A stretch of 64,000 bases of DNA from Micromonospora parva (GCF_000718515.1 NZ_JNZS01000020.1:62001-126000), one strand, 5' to 3'; counted from the stretch's first letter, positions 43,899 to 52,582 are shown. Translations and numbers: made by a program. Notes: generated by a model from the letters alone, not told the origin.

Positions 43899-43938
43899 CC
43901 ACCCTGCCCCACCCCCGCAACTCCCACCGCCCACCGCT

Positions 43939-43998
43939 GTTGATCAAGAACTTTGCGTCACCAATCGCGCCGTCGATGACGCAAACTTCTTGATCAAC
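43939..43998. repeat. 22-bp inverted repeat, GTTGATCAAGAA family
   Basis: Arms 43939-43960 (begins GTTGATCAAGAA) and 43977-43998 (ends CTTGATCAAC) pair at 21 of 22 positions around a 16-base loop. It starts 25 bases beyond the minus-strand NYN gene stop. AT-rich GTTGATCA palindromes of this kind recur between genes in Micromonospora relatives to my knowledge; here it may serve as a terminator or be a REP-like element. Confidence 0.8.
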
Positions 43999-44022
43999 AC
44001 GGCAGGGCGTGGGAAGGGAGGG

Positions 44023-45105
44023 TCAGGGGTGGGTTGTCAGGAGGTAGTCGTCGGCTTCGGGGCTCCAGCGGAGGTCCAGTACGCCGGCGGTGGCGGCGGC
44101 CTTGCAGAACTGCAGGAAGCTGCGGTAGCCGAGCTTCTTCTCGCTGAAGTCCGGGCGGGCCCGGCGTACCTGGTTCTTCAGCCCGGACAGCGCCACCGGG
44201 TTGCCGCCGCTGCCCAGGTCCGCCACGACGCCCCGGAGTAGGCCGAACGCCACCTCGCGGTCGCCGTGCTCGGGCAGCGACACCTCGGGGTCACCCTTGG
44301 CCGGCCCCTCGGCCAGCTCGATCACGTTGCGTTCGGCGAGGTGGCGCAGCAGCTCACCGAAGGTGCGGAAGCCGTAGTCGGACTCACTGAAGGTCGGGTC
44401 CTTGCGCAGCAGGGTGCGCTTGAGCCGGGACGCGGTGACCTCACCGTTGGCGCTGCCCTGCAGGCCGGCGACCGACTGGGCGACCTGTACGGCGAGCGCG
44501 TCCGCGTCCCGGTCGGGCTCCGCCTCCTGCGGTCGACGGTCCACCTCCTGCTCCGGCTCGGGCGGGCGCTGTTCCGCGCCGGCCTGCCGGGCGGCGGAAC
44601 GCGCGCGCCCACCACGAGCCGGCGGGATGTCCACGCCCTCCAGCCGGTCGTAGTAGAGGAACTCGTCGCACGCCGGGGGCAGCAGCCCCGAGGTGGACCC
44701 CTCGACCCCGACGCCGATGACCCGCTTGTTCAGCTCCCGCAGCTTGTGCACCAGCGGGGTGAAGTCGCTGTCACCGCTACAGATCACGAAGGTGGAGATG
44801 TACTCGCGTTCGAACGCCAACTCGATCGCGTCGACGGCCATCTTGATGTCCGCGGCGTTCTTGCGGGAGGCGCCCATCCGTTGCGGGATCTCGATCAGCT
44901 CGACGTGGGAGCGGGTGAGCATCCGGCGGTCCTCGTCGAAGTAGGACCAGTCGGCGTACGCCCGGCGGACCACCACCCGGCCCCGTTCGGCCAACGCGTC
45001 GGCGATGGGCCGGAAGTCGAAGGCTACGCCGCCGCGATGGTCACGCGCGCCCAGCGCGAGGTTCTCGTAGTCGAGAAAGAGGGCGATCCGGTCTTCTTGA
45101 TCCAC
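44023..45105 (-). CDS. NYN-domain ribonuclease-like protein with two OST-HTH/LOTUS domains
   Basis: A 360-residue protein. The N-terminal NYN (PIN-like) domain (about 5-165) has acidic metal-binding positions Asp12 (ALFLDYENLALG), the Asp in ADIKMAVDAI and CSGDSDFTPLV. A charged linker (about 170-205) precedes two tandem OST-HTH/LOTUS modules (about 206-275 and 285-355: TFSESDYGFRTFGELLRHLAE and DFSEKKLGYRSFLQFCKAA). This layout fits an RNA-binding endoribonuclease. The GTG start is preceded seven bases upstream by TAGGCT, with no ribosome-binding site. Confidence 0.88.
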   Translation of the reverse strand: MDQEDRIALFLDYENLALGARDHRGGVAFDFRPIADALAERGRVVVRRAYADWSYFDEDRRMLTRSHVELIEIPQRMGASRKNAADIKMAVDAIELAFEREYISTFVICSGDSDFTPLVHKLRELNKRVIGVGVEGSTSGLLPPACDEFLYYDRLEGVDIPPARGGRARSAARQAGAEQRPPEPEQEVDRRPQEAEPDRDADALAVQVAQSVAGLQGSANGEVTASRLKRTLLRKDPTFSESDYGFRTFGELLRHLAERNVIELAEGPAKGDPEVSLPEHGDREVAFGLLRGVVADLGSGGNPVALSGLKNQVRRARPDFSEKKLGYRSFLQFCKAAATAGVLDLRWSPEADDYLLTTHP

Positions 45106-45112
45106 GCGGATC

Positions 45113-45118
45113 AGCCTA
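45113..45118 (-). promoter_or_regulatory. -10 hexamer of a leaderless promoter
   Basis: TAGGCT on the minus strand lies seven bases before the GTG at 45105. Confidence 0.5.
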
Positions 45119-45322
45119 CGCCGGGCGCGAGCTGGTCGGGGCGGGCGACGCGCGACACCTCAACTCGACAACCGTCCATTTCTTGCGGCCTTATAGTCGT
45201 CTTTTTTCGTTGTTCGATAGGTGTCTTGCAGTGCCATGTTCGGTGCTGCATCATGACGATCAATGTCGGGCGTCGGGGGCGCCGGGCGGACCTCCACCAC
45301 CACCCACTCAGGAGGGTCACCG

Positions 45323-47350
45323 ATGTTTCGCAGCCTCACGCCGACGCGGGGACGGCCCGGCGGCACCGCCGTCGCGCTCGCGGCCGGTCTCGCCGTGCTG
45401 GTCGCCGGGCCCACCTCGGCCGCCGCCAGTCCACAGGGGTCCGCCGGCGCGCGGCCGGTGGTCACCCGCGCCGCCCTCGACCCGGCGCTGGTCGCCGGGC
45501 GCGGCGCGGACGTCGGCTTCCTGGAGCAGGAAGCGGAGAACGCGCGCACCAACGGCGAGATCATCGGGCCGGACCGGTCCGCCTACACCCTGCCCGCGGA
45601 GGCCTCCGGCCGCCGGGCGGTCCGGCTCACCCCCGGGGAGTACGTGGAGTTCGTCCTGCCCAGCGCGGCGAACGGGATCACCGTGCGGTACAGCATCCCG
45701 GACGCGCCGCAGGGAGGTGGGATCACCGCGCCGCTGAAGGTCGCGGTGAACGGCAAGCATCTGCGCACCATGACGCTCACCTCGCAGTACTCGTGGCTCT
45801 ACAACCAGTACCCCTTCACCAACGACCCGCAGGCCGGGCTGCTGCACCCGGACTGGTGGATCACCGAGTGCCAGTGCGTGCCGTCGGCCACCACGCCGTA
45901 CCCGAGCATCAGCACACCGTTCCGGCCCACCCACTTCTACGACGAGCAGCGGCTCCTGCTCGGGCGTACGTACCGGGCCGGCGACACTGTCCGGCTCACC
46001 GCGCCGCCCGGCAGCGCCGCCGCCTGGACGGTCATCGACCTGCTCGACTCCGAACTGGTCGCCCCGCCGCGTGTCCGGCTGCTCGCGGCGAACGTGCTCG
46101 CCTTCGGCGCCGACCCGACCGGCCGGCGGGACTCCGCCGACGCGCTGGACCGGGCCATCGCCTTCGCCCGGCGCGCCCACCTCACCGTGTACCTCCCGCC
46201 GGGCACCTACCAGGTCAACCGGCACGTCATCGTCGACGACGTGACCATCGAGGGCGCCGGCAACTGGCACACCATCATCAAGGGCCGCGAGGTCGCCCTG
46301 CCGGCCCCCGCGCCGGACGGCTCGGTGCACACCGGAGTCGGGTTCTACGGTCGGGACGCCGCCGACGGCGGCAGCCGCAACGTGCACCTCTCCGGCTTCG
46401 CCATCGAGGGCGACGTGCGGGAGCGCATCGACACCGACCAGGTCAACGCGATCGGCGGGGCGATGAGCGACTCCACCATCGACGGGCTCTACCTGCACCA
46501 CACCAAGGCGGGCCTGTGGTTCGACGGCCCGATGCGCAACGTCCGGGTCACCAACAACATCATCGTCGACCAGATCGCCGACGCCCTCAACTTCCACACC
46601 GGGGTGACCGACTCCCTGGTCGCGCACAACTTCGTCCGCAACACCGGCGACGACGGCCTGGCGATGTGGTCGGAGAAGACGGCCAACGCGCGGAACACGT
46701 TCGACCACAACACCGTGCAGTCACCGACCCTGGCCAACGGCATCGCCATCTACGGCGGCACCGACACCACCGTCTCGCACAACCTCGTCGCCGACCCGGT
46801 ACGTGAGGGCAGCGGCCTGCACGCCGGGTCCCGCTTCGGCGCGGAGCCGTTCACCGGGCACCTGCGGTTCACCAACAACACCACCGCCCGCGCCGGCACG
46901 TACGAGCTGAACTGGAACATCGGCCTGGGGGCGATCTGGCTCTTCGCCCTGGATCGCAGCATCGAGGCGGGCATCGAGGTGACCGGCGACGCGTACCTGG
47001 ACAACACGTACAACGCGATCATGCTGGTCAGCGACTGGCCGGTGAAGGACCTCTACTCGATCTCCGACGTGCGGTTCCGGGACGTCCGGGTCGACGGCAC
47101 CGGCACCTCGGTGGTCAGCGCCCGCACGGCCGGGTCCGCCTCGTTCGCCAACGTGGACGCCCGCAACGTCGGCGCGGTCGGCGTCAACAACTGCGGATCG
47201 TTCCACTTCACCGCGGCCGGCTCGGAGTTCACAGTGACCGACCTCGGCGGTAACGACGGCGGGTGGCTCGCACCGTGGCTGCTGCCCAACACCATCACCT
47301 GCGACGACCGGCCGCCCGTGTCGCCGCCCCCGCCTCCTGCGCGGTGGTGA
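45323..47350 (+). CDS. Secreted right-handed beta-helix glycoside hydrolase (GH87 mycodextranase-like)
   Basis: A 675-residue secreted enzyme. The signal peptide covers about 1-35. The N-terminal carbohydrate-binding-like domain (about 55-235) starts LEQEAENARTNGEIIGPDRS. A pectate-lyase-like beta-helix follows from about 245: FGADPTGRRDSADALDRAI, VDDVTIEGAGNWHTII, then coils with DQVNAIGGAMSDSTIDGLYL, TKAGLWFDGPMRN and NTGDDGLAMW. These match what I recall of GH87 alpha-1,3-glucanases, though GH55-type glucanases are an alternative. The ATG at 45323 has AGGAGGGT upstream. The upstream 217 bases include an AT-rich stretch (45180-45230) that may hold the promoter. Confidence 0.75.
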   Translation: MFRSLTPTRGRPGGTAVALAAGLAVLVAGPTSAAASPQGSAGARPVVTRAALDPALVAGRGADVGFLEQEAENARTNGEIIGPDRSAYTLPAEASGRRAVRLTPGEYVEFVLPSAANGITVRYSIPDAPQGGGITAPLKVAVNGKHLRTMTLTSQYSWLYNQYPFTNDPQAGLLHPDWWITECQCVPSATTPYPSISTPFRPTHFYDEQRLLLGRTYRAGDTVRLTAPPGSAAAWTVIDLLDSELVAPPRVRLLAANVLAFGADPTGRRDSADALDRAIAFARRAHLTVYLPPGTYQVNRHVIVDDVTIEGAGNWHTIIKGREVALPAPAPDGSVHTGVGFYGRDAADGGSRNVHLSGFAIEGDVRERIDTDQVNAIGGAMSDSTIDGLYLHHTKAGLWFDGPMRNVRVTNNIIVDQIADALNFHTGVTDSLVAHNFVRNTGDDGLAMWSEKTANARNTFDHNTVQSPTLANGIAIYGGTDTTVSHNLVADPVREGSGLHAGSRFGAEPFTGHLRFTNNTTARAGTYELNWNIGLGAIWLFALDRSIEAGIEVTGDAYLDNTYNAIMLVSDWPVKDLYSISDVRFRDVRVDGTGTSVVSARTAGSASFANVDARNVGAVGVNNCGSFHFTAAGSEFTVTDLGGNDGGWLAPWLLPNTITCDDRPPVSPPPPPARW

Positions 47351-47352
47351 AC

Positions 47353-47387
47353 GCGGTGGGCGGTCCGGCATCCGGGCCGCCCACCGC
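47353..47387. terminator. Perfect 11-bp terminator hairpin
   Basis: GCGGTGGGCGG (47353-47363) pairs with CCGCCCACCGC (47377-47387). It begins three bases after the beta-helix hydrolase stop and faces the convergent gene. Confidence 0.7.
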
Positions 47388-47405
47388 ACACTCGGGACAG
47401 GCGGG

Positions 47406-48041
47406 TCAGCGCACCCGGGCGTACGCCAGTGGCACGCTCGTCGGCTGACCATCCCACCTGCCGCTCAGGGTGGCCCCGGTGGCCCCGTCGGCCCCGGCCC
47501 CGGGCCGCCGGACGACCACCAGTTCGACGGTGTCGGTGCTGATGAGCGTGCTGTCCCCGTCGACGACCCGGCGCAGGGCGCCGACCGGGGGCGGGTTGTC
47601 GCTGCCGGTCTCGCTGACCTCGATCGTCATCGTCGGCTCGCGTACCTCGCGCCGGCCGTCGACCTCGAAGTACTGCTCCGCCTGGCCGCCACCGGTGAGG
47701 ATCGCGTGGGCGAGCGCGGCGGCGTACACCGGGTCGGCGCAGCCGTCGTACACCCAGCGTCGGCCGAGCGCCGAGTGCTCGGTGGTGCCGACCAGCCACT
47801 GCTCGGCACCGTCGAGAGGGGTGGCGCGGTAGGTGAGGGGGACCTGGTGGACCGGCCCGTCGGCGGCGGCGACCAGCATCGTCTCGATGCCGACCTCGCC
47901 GGCCGGGTCGTCGAAGCGGTAGGCGCCCCGGCTCACCACCTCGACGCCGGTCGGTCCGGCGAACCATTGTCGGTCGGGCAGCCAGGCCGTCAGCAGGTTC
48001 AGCTTCGTGGGGTGCAGGGTCGCCCTGTGCAGCAGTGCCAT
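47406..48041 (-). CDS. Lone maltokinase N-terminal cap-like domain protein
   Basis: A 211-residue protein matching only the N-terminal cap of maltokinases. It starts MALLHRATLHPTKLNLLTAWLP, then RQWFAGP, FDDPAGEVGIETMLV, HQVPLTYRATPLDGAEQWLVGTTEHSALGRRWVYDG and PVYAAALAHAIL. Full maltokinases are about 450 residues with a kinase lobe that is absent here. Stand-alone cap proteins occur in actinobacteria with unknown role. The ATG has TAGGCT six bases upstream and no ribosome-binding site. It lies 13 bases after the SRPBCC-TM-CBM gene on the same strand. Confidence 0.75.
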   Translation of the reverse strand: MALLHRATLHPTKLNLLTAWLPDRQWFAGPTGVEVVSRGAYRFDDPAGEVGIETMLVAAADGPVHQVPLTYRATPLDGAEQWLVGTTEHSALGRRWVYDGCADPVYAAALAHAILTGGGQAEQYFEVDGRREVREPTMTIEVSETGSDNPPPVGALRRVVDGDSTLISTDTVELVVVRRPGAGADGATGATLSGRWDGQPTSVPLAYARVR

Positions 48042-48047
48042 GACGGC

Positions 48048-48053
48048 AGCCTA
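48048..48053 (-). promoter_or_regulatory. -10 hexamer of a leaderless promoter
   Basis: TAGGCT lies six bases before the ATG at 48041, in the 13-base gap to the upstream gene, so the second gene may have its own start. Confidence 0.45.
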
Positions 48054-48054
48054 G

Positions 48055-49146
48055 TCAGAGGCCGGCGCACTGTTGCCCGCCGATCGTGCAGCTCTCCGGC
48101 TCCCGGGCCTTCGGCCGGCTGTCGCGGACGTCGAAGCTGATCGTCTGGGATCCCCCGGCCGGCACGGCGGTTCCGGTGAAGGTGATCACCCGTTTGTCCT
48201 GTCGCCAGTTCGCGCCGTCCACGTCGTCGACTGTGGTGCCCTCGGCGAGGGTGACCACCACCGCCCAGTCCGCCACCGCGGCGGTGCCGGGATTGCCGAC
48301 CACGATCTCGCCGGTGTAGCCGAACAGCCGGCTGGAGTCGGTCTGGTAGCGGGCCGTCATGGGCGTCGGTGGCGGGGGTGGCGCAGCCGACTCGGTGGTG
48401 CGCGAGGGCTTCGCCGACGGGGTCCGGCTCGGCCGGGTGGTCGGTGACGCGGTGACCCGCGTGGGGCGCGCCGAGGGGGTCGCCGTGGGCGCGACGGTGC
48501 TCCGGGCCGGGGTCACCGTCGGCGACGCGCTGGGGGCCGGTGCGGGCGCGGCGACCGGCTCCGGGTCGGGCGGCAACGTCACCCAGGCCGCTGTCCCGGC
48601 CAGCAGCACCGCCCCGGCCACAACGGCGACCAGCGTGCGACGCCGGCGGGGGTTGCGGCCGGCCCCGCCGCGTACGCCGAGCACCGGCAGTTCCGCTGTC
48701 ATCCCACCGTCGGCGCGGCGCAGGTCGACCTGCTGGAAGGCGAGCCAGTCGAGAATGGCCGGCAGCCGCACGGTGAGCGCCTGCCGCAGCTGTTGCTCAC
48801 GGGGCTCGTGCTGCTCGCCGGACCACGCGCCGTGCGTGCTGACCTCCCGGAGCTCCAACCGGCAGCCCTGCTTGGTGGCGGTGACCGTGCAGGTCAGCTC
48901 GCTGAGCCGGCCAGCCTCGTCGCAGGACAGCACGAGGAGGTCCGGCTCCTGTCGCTCGGTCACCTCGACCTCGACGTTGGCGTCGAAGCCGGGCAGGCCG
49001 GCGGTGTGCAGCAGCAGCCGGTCCGGCACGCCCTCGACCGTCTCGGCCTCGGCGAACCACCGGCCGAGCAACTGCCGGTCGGTCAGGGCGAGCCAGACCC
49101 GCTCAGCCGGGTGGGACAGGTCGACCTGCGCACCGATCTCGATCAC
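48055..49146 (-). CDS. SRPBCC domain - transmembrane - CBM2-like fusion
   Basis: A 363-residue protein with an unusual order. A cytoplasmic SRPBCC/AHSA1 domain spans about 1-145 (VDLSHPAERVWLALTDRQLL, the family START-like N-terminus). A basic stop-transfer (RRRR) and one transmembrane helix follow at about 171-190. A Pro/Ser/Thr linker spans about 191-265, and the outer domain about 266-363 resembles a CBM2-like beta-sandwich (GEIVVGNPGTAAVADWAVVV, WRQDKRVITFTG, VPAGGSQTISFDV) with two Cys near the end. It could couple an intracellular ligand domain to an extracellular glycan-binding domain. GTG start with TAGAGT six bases upstream. Confidence 0.7.
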   Translation of the reverse strand: MIEIGAQVDLSHPAERVWLALTDRQLLGRWFAEAETVEGVPDRLLLHTAGLPGFDANVEVEVTERQEPDLLVLSCDEAGRLSELTCTVTATKQGCRLELREVSTHGAWSGEQHEPREQQLRQALTVRLPAILDWLAFQQVDLRRADGGMTAELPVLGVRGGAGRNPRRRRTLVAVVAGAVLLAGTAAWVTLPPDPEPVAAPAPAPSASPTVTPARSTVAPTATPSARPTRVTASPTTRPSRTPSAKPSRTTESAAPPPPPTPMTARYQTDSSRLFGYTGEIVVGNPGTAAVADWAVVVTLAEGTTVDDVDGANWRQDKRVITFTGTAVPAGGSQTISFDVRDSRPKAREPESCTIGGQQCAGL

Positions 49147-49152
49147 GGCGAG

Positions 49153-49158
49153 ACTCTA
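49153..49158 (-). promoter_or_regulatory. -10 hexamer of a leaderless promoter
   Basis: TAGAGT on the minus strand lies six bases before the GTG at 49146. Confidence 0.5.
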
Positions 49159-49213
49159 ACCGGTTGCCCGCCGGGCCTGTCCCGCCCGCCCGAGCCGGTT
49201 GCCGGCGCCCTGA

Positions 49214-50263
49214 TCAGCCCCAGCGAGCGGACCGTGCGACCACTGTGGCCAGCGCGGCCCGGGCGTCGGCACTCACCTCGGCGACCACCTGCGCCGCCGG
49301 CAGCTCCCGGGCCAGCGGGTGGGCCTGCCCGGCCCACAGGTTGGCCACCGACGCGTCCCCGTCGCGCCGGGCGGCGGCCAGCAGTGGGCGCGTCAGGTGG
49401 AGCACCTGGGGGTAACCGCGCGGTGCCACCGCGTCGTGTTGGCGCAGGAAGTCGTTGGCCACCCCACGGGCCCGCTTACCGGTGTACGACCGGGTCAACG
49501 CGGTCGGCGTGGCGCCGGCCACCGCCGCCCGGTGCATCGGCGAGCTGCCCGCCTCCGGGCAGCGCAGGAAGGCCGTGCCGAGTTGCGCGGCGGCGGCGCC
49601 GGCGGCCAGCACGGCGGCCACCGCGGGACCGTCGACGAGGCCGCCCGCGGCCACCAGCGGCCGGTCACAGCGGGCGGCGGTCAGCCGGAGCAGCGGCAGC
49701 ACCCCGTAGTCGTCGTCGTCCGGCAGGCCGCCACGATGCCCACCGGCCTCGGTGCCCTGCACCACCACGGCGTCCACACCGAGGTCGGCGGCGGCGGTCG
49801 CGGCGTCCGGGCGGGTGACGGTGGCCCACACCTCGGTGCCCCGCTCGCGCAGGGCGGTCACCGCCGCCCGGTCGGGCAGACCGAACACGAAGGACACGAC
49901 CGGAACCGGGTCCGCGAGCAGCGCGGCCAGCTTCTCCGGGTACGCGTCGTCGCCTCCCACCGGCTCGCCCAGGCTCACCCCGCGCTGCCCGGCCTGCGGG
50001 GCGAGCCGTTCGGCGTACGCCTGGATGGCCGCCTCGTCGACGCCGCCGGGGTCGGGCAGGAAGACGTTGACACCGAACGGCCGGTCGGTGCGGGCGCGGA
50101 CCTCGGCGACGTCGGCGACCAACCGTTCGGTGTCGATCATTCCGGCGGCGAGGAAGCCCAGTCCGCCCGCCGCGGACACGGCGGCCACGAGCGCGGGGGT
50201 GGACGGGCCGCCGGCCATCGGGGCGGCGATGATCGGGTGGCGCAACGTGGACAGGACGGACAT
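49214..50263 (-). CDS. Nitronate monooxygenase-family flavoprotein
   Basis: A 349-residue FMN-dependent TIM-barrel enzyme of the nitronate monooxygenase (2-nitropropane dioxygenase) family. N-terminal HPIIAAPMAGGPSTPALVAAVSAAGGLGFLAAG, GVNVFLPDP, VVVQGTEAGGHRGG, PLVAAGGLVDG and AQLGTAFLRCPEAG are family blocks for flavin binding and the catalytic His in the GGH turn. It oxidises alkyl nitronates such as propionate 3-nitronate and may be a detoxifying enzyme. The ATG at 50263 is immediately preceded by GGATGGAGGG, with AGGA about ten bases upstream. Confidence 0.85.
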   Translation of the reverse strand: MSVLSTLRHPIIAAPMAGGPSTPALVAAVSAAGGLGFLAAGMIDTERLVADVAEVRARTDRPFGVNVFLPDPGGVDEAAIQAYAERLAPQAGQRGVSLGEPVGGDDAYPEKLAALLADPVPVVSFVFGLPDRAAVTALRERGTEVWATVTRPDAATAAADLGVDAVVVQGTEAGGHRGGLPDDDDYGVLPLLRLTAARCDRPLVAAGGLVDGPAVAAVLAAGAAAAQLGTAFLRCPEAGSSPMHRAAVAGATPTALTRSYTGKRARGVANDFLRQHDAVAPRGYPQVLHLTRPLLAAARRDGDASVANLWAGQAHPLARELPAAQVVAEVSADARAALATVVARSARWG

Positions 50264-50292
50264 CCCTCCATCCTGCCGCAGGCCCGGGCCGC

Positions 50293-51402
50293 TCACTGGC
50301 GCGCGGTGTGCCTCCAGCGCAGCACGCCGGCCAGCCCGAGCAGGAGCACCAGCGTCCCCGCTCCGGCCACCAGCGGCCACGTCCGCCCACCCGCGCCGCC
50401 GATCTCCCCGGCGGCCGGACGGACCGCCGTGGGCGACACCGGGTCGACGGACTCCGTGGCGGGAGTGGCGGTGGCCGTGGTGGCGGTGGCCGGGTAGCGC
50501 AGGATCGTCGGGCGGCTGGTGGGTTGGCCGGCGGCCTCGGAGACGGTGAGCAACGACCGGCCGTCGCGACTGTAGGTGATCGATTCGCCCTGGGGCTCGT
50601 CCGGCAGCGGGGTGATCCGCGCGGTGCCGGTGGTCAACGCGCGGACCACGTCGCCGTCGGGCACGTCGTACTCGAAGGCGTCGGCATAGCTGCGCAGCGC
50701 CACCCGCCGTCCGTCCGGGGCGGCCGCCGCGCCGGTGATCACCCCGCGCCCCAGGAAGGAGAACGGGTTGCTGGTCGTGGTCGTCGGCAGTGTCACCTGG
50801 CCCAGCGCGGTCAACGGCGTCGTCGCGTCCGCCCGCAGCGCGGTGGTCGGCGCGTAGAGGAAGCCGGTGCCACTGCCGCCCTTGGTGATGATCAGCGGCC
50901 GACCGGACGCGTCGAGCAGCAGCGCCTCGGCGTCGTGCGGACGGTCCGGGTAGGTCATCCGGTGCAGCACCGGTTGCTCCGCCCCCGGCGCGAGTCGCCA
51001 CACCCCGACCGTCGGCCGGGACCGGTCGTTGTCGCCGATGTCGGCGACCCAGACGGTGCCGTCCCGGCCGACGGCCAGGTCCTCCGTGTCCCGGGGCCGG
51101 GACGGGAAGGAGACAGTTCGCCGCACCGCGCACCGCTGGTCGAGGAAGAAGATCCGGCGGCGCGCCTCGTCGTCGGCCCCGTCGTTGATCACCACGTACC
51201 CGTCGTCGGTGGCGACCATCCCGGAGATCTCGCGGAGCCGGTTGTCCCGCACCTCGCAGACCGGCGTGCCCGCCGCCGCGCCCGCCGAGGCGGTGCCTGG
51301 CACCAGCGCCACCGCCGGCGGCAGCACGCCAGCGAGCAACACGGTCAGCACCGCCAGCGCGCGAGCACGCCGCCCCCAGGTCAACCGTCCGCGTACCCGC
51401 AT
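50293..51402 (-). CDS. Secreted beta-propeller-like protein with C-terminal membrane anchor
   Basis: A 369-residue exported protein. The signal peptide has a long basic N-terminus and ends near ASAGAAA. The middle (about 50-290) has repeated blade-like strands with GRDGTVWVADIGDND and DRPHDAEALLLDASGRPLIITKGG, typical of secreted propellers of unknown substrate. A Pro/Thr-rich segment (about 300-335) leads to a C-terminal helix (WPLVAGAGTLVLLLGLAGVL) and Arg-rich tail, a sortase-like anchor lacking an LPXTG. The ATG has GGAGGGTGGGCG upstream. Confidence 0.7.
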   Translation of the reverse strand: MRVRGRLTWGRRARALAVLTVLLAGVLPPAVALVPGTASAGAAAGTPVCEVRDNRLREISGMVATDDGYVVINDGADDEARRRIFFLDQRCAVRRTVSFPSRPRDTEDLAVGRDGTVWVADIGDNDRSRPTVGVWRLAPGAEQPVLHRMTYPDRPHDAEALLLDASGRPLIITKGGSGTGFLYAPTTALRADATTPLTALGQVTLPTTTTSNPFSFLGRGVITGAAAAPDGRRVALRSYADAFEYDVPDGDVVRALTTGTARITPLPDEPQGESITYSRDGRSLLTVSEAAGQPTSRPTILRYPATATTATATPATESVDPVSPTAVRPAAGEIGGAGGRTWPLVAGAGTLVLLLGLAGVLRWRHTARQ

Positions 51403-51547
51403 CGCCCACCCTCCTCGTCGCGGCCGTCAGCGGCCACCCGCCCATCCTGGCCGATCCCGGCCAGCGGCGGCGGTCATCCGGGGGACGCACCCGGACCCCT
51501 GGTCGATGTACTGTCGCTGCGCCCGATTCTGCAGCCGGAGGATGTCC

Positions 51548-52513
51548 ATGACCGTGCGCGACACCAGGCCGGCCGACCGGTTCGGGCGACGGCTGCTGCG
51601 CCGCCTCGGCCGCCCGGCCGGTGGCGCCGCCGTCGCGTGGGTGCCGCTCGCCGCGGTCATCTGTGGCCTCTTCACCGGCGCGCTGGCGAGCCGGGCCGCC
51701 TGGGAGACGTCTCGGCCGCAACCCGACCGGGCCGAGGCCGCCGCCATCCTCACCGAGGTCTTTCCCGGGCACGACCTCGGTGAGATCGACACCCCGCCGG
51801 CCCTCTTCGTCGTCTACGGGCACGCGCTGCGTCTGAAGACCGTCAAGACACTGCTGTTCGGTGACGGCGGCGAATATCAGGAGAGCGCCACCGGCGCCGC
51901 TGCCTTCGGCGCGCCATCGGTGCCCGCCGCACAGACCGTCGCGGTGGCCAGGGAGCGCCTGACCGGTGCCGGCTGGCGGGTGTACGACCCTCAGGTGTCC
52001 GACCGGGTCGGCTGCGCGGACAAGCTCTGCGCCACCCCGGAGGCGATCAGCGACACCGCGCTGACCGCCCGACGTGGCGACACCATCCTGAATGCCTCGA
52101 TCTCCTCCCAGACAGCCGTGGACGCCACGTACCTCTCGGTCGAGCTGCACCGGGCGCCGCCGCCCCTGGTGGTCCCCGCCGGAGTGCTCGCCACGGTGCT
52201 CGGCGCGGTGGCCGGCTGGATGGTCTTCGGCTGGGTCAGCCGGCGCACCGAGGGGCGTCGACGCCGGGGCGCGGTGAACGGCCTGGTCGGGGTGGCCACG
52301 GTGCTGTGGTGGCTGCCGGTGCCGCTGAGCGTCCCCGTCCTGTTGGGGCACCATCGGGACGAGCCACACCCGGCCTGGCATCCGTACTGGGAGTGGTTGG
52401 GCCAGCCGACCGCCTCGCTGCTCTTCCTGGTCGGCGCCGGGTGCGCGCTGCTGGCGCTGGGGCTGGCCGCCGGACCCCGTCGGGGCACCACACCCGAGGC
52501 GGCGACCGGCTGA
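51548..52513 (+). CDS. Hypothetical integral membrane protein
   Basis: A 321-residue protein. One N-terminal transmembrane helix (about 28-48) precedes an extracytoplasmic domain (about 50-205) with Cys in GCADKLCAT. Three more membrane helices follow (about 216-236, 250-272 and 293-313). The ATG at 51548 has GGAGG seven bases upstream; an ATG six bases earlier lies on top of that site. No family is recognised. It is convergent with the SGNH-ricin gene and divergent from the propeller gene. Confidence 0.65.
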   Translation: MTVRDTRPADRFGRRLLRRLGRPAGGAAVAWVPLAAVICGLFTGALASRAAWETSRPQPDRAEAAAILTEVFPGHDLGEIDTPPALFVVYGHALRLKTVKTLLFGDGGEYQESATGAAAFGAPSVPAAQTVAVARERLTGAGWRVYDPQVSDRVGCADKLCATPEAISDTALTARRGDTILNASISSQTAVDATYLSVELHRAPPPLVVPAGVLATVLGAVAGWMVFGWVSRRTEGRRRRGAVNGLVGVATVLWWLPVPLSVPVLLGHHRDEPHPAWHPYWEWLGQPTASLLFLVGAGCALLALGLAAGPRRGTTPEAATG

Positions 52514-52554
52514 CCGCCGTCGCACCGGTCCGGGCCCGCCCAGGGCCGGCCCCG

Positions 52555-52582
52555 CCAGGGTACGACGTGGGCCGGACCCTGG
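52555..52582. terminator. Hairpin between convergent genes
   Basis: CCAGGGT (52555-52561) pairs with ACCCTGG (52576-52582) across a 14-base loop, between the stops at 52513 and 52590. Confidence 0.45.
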
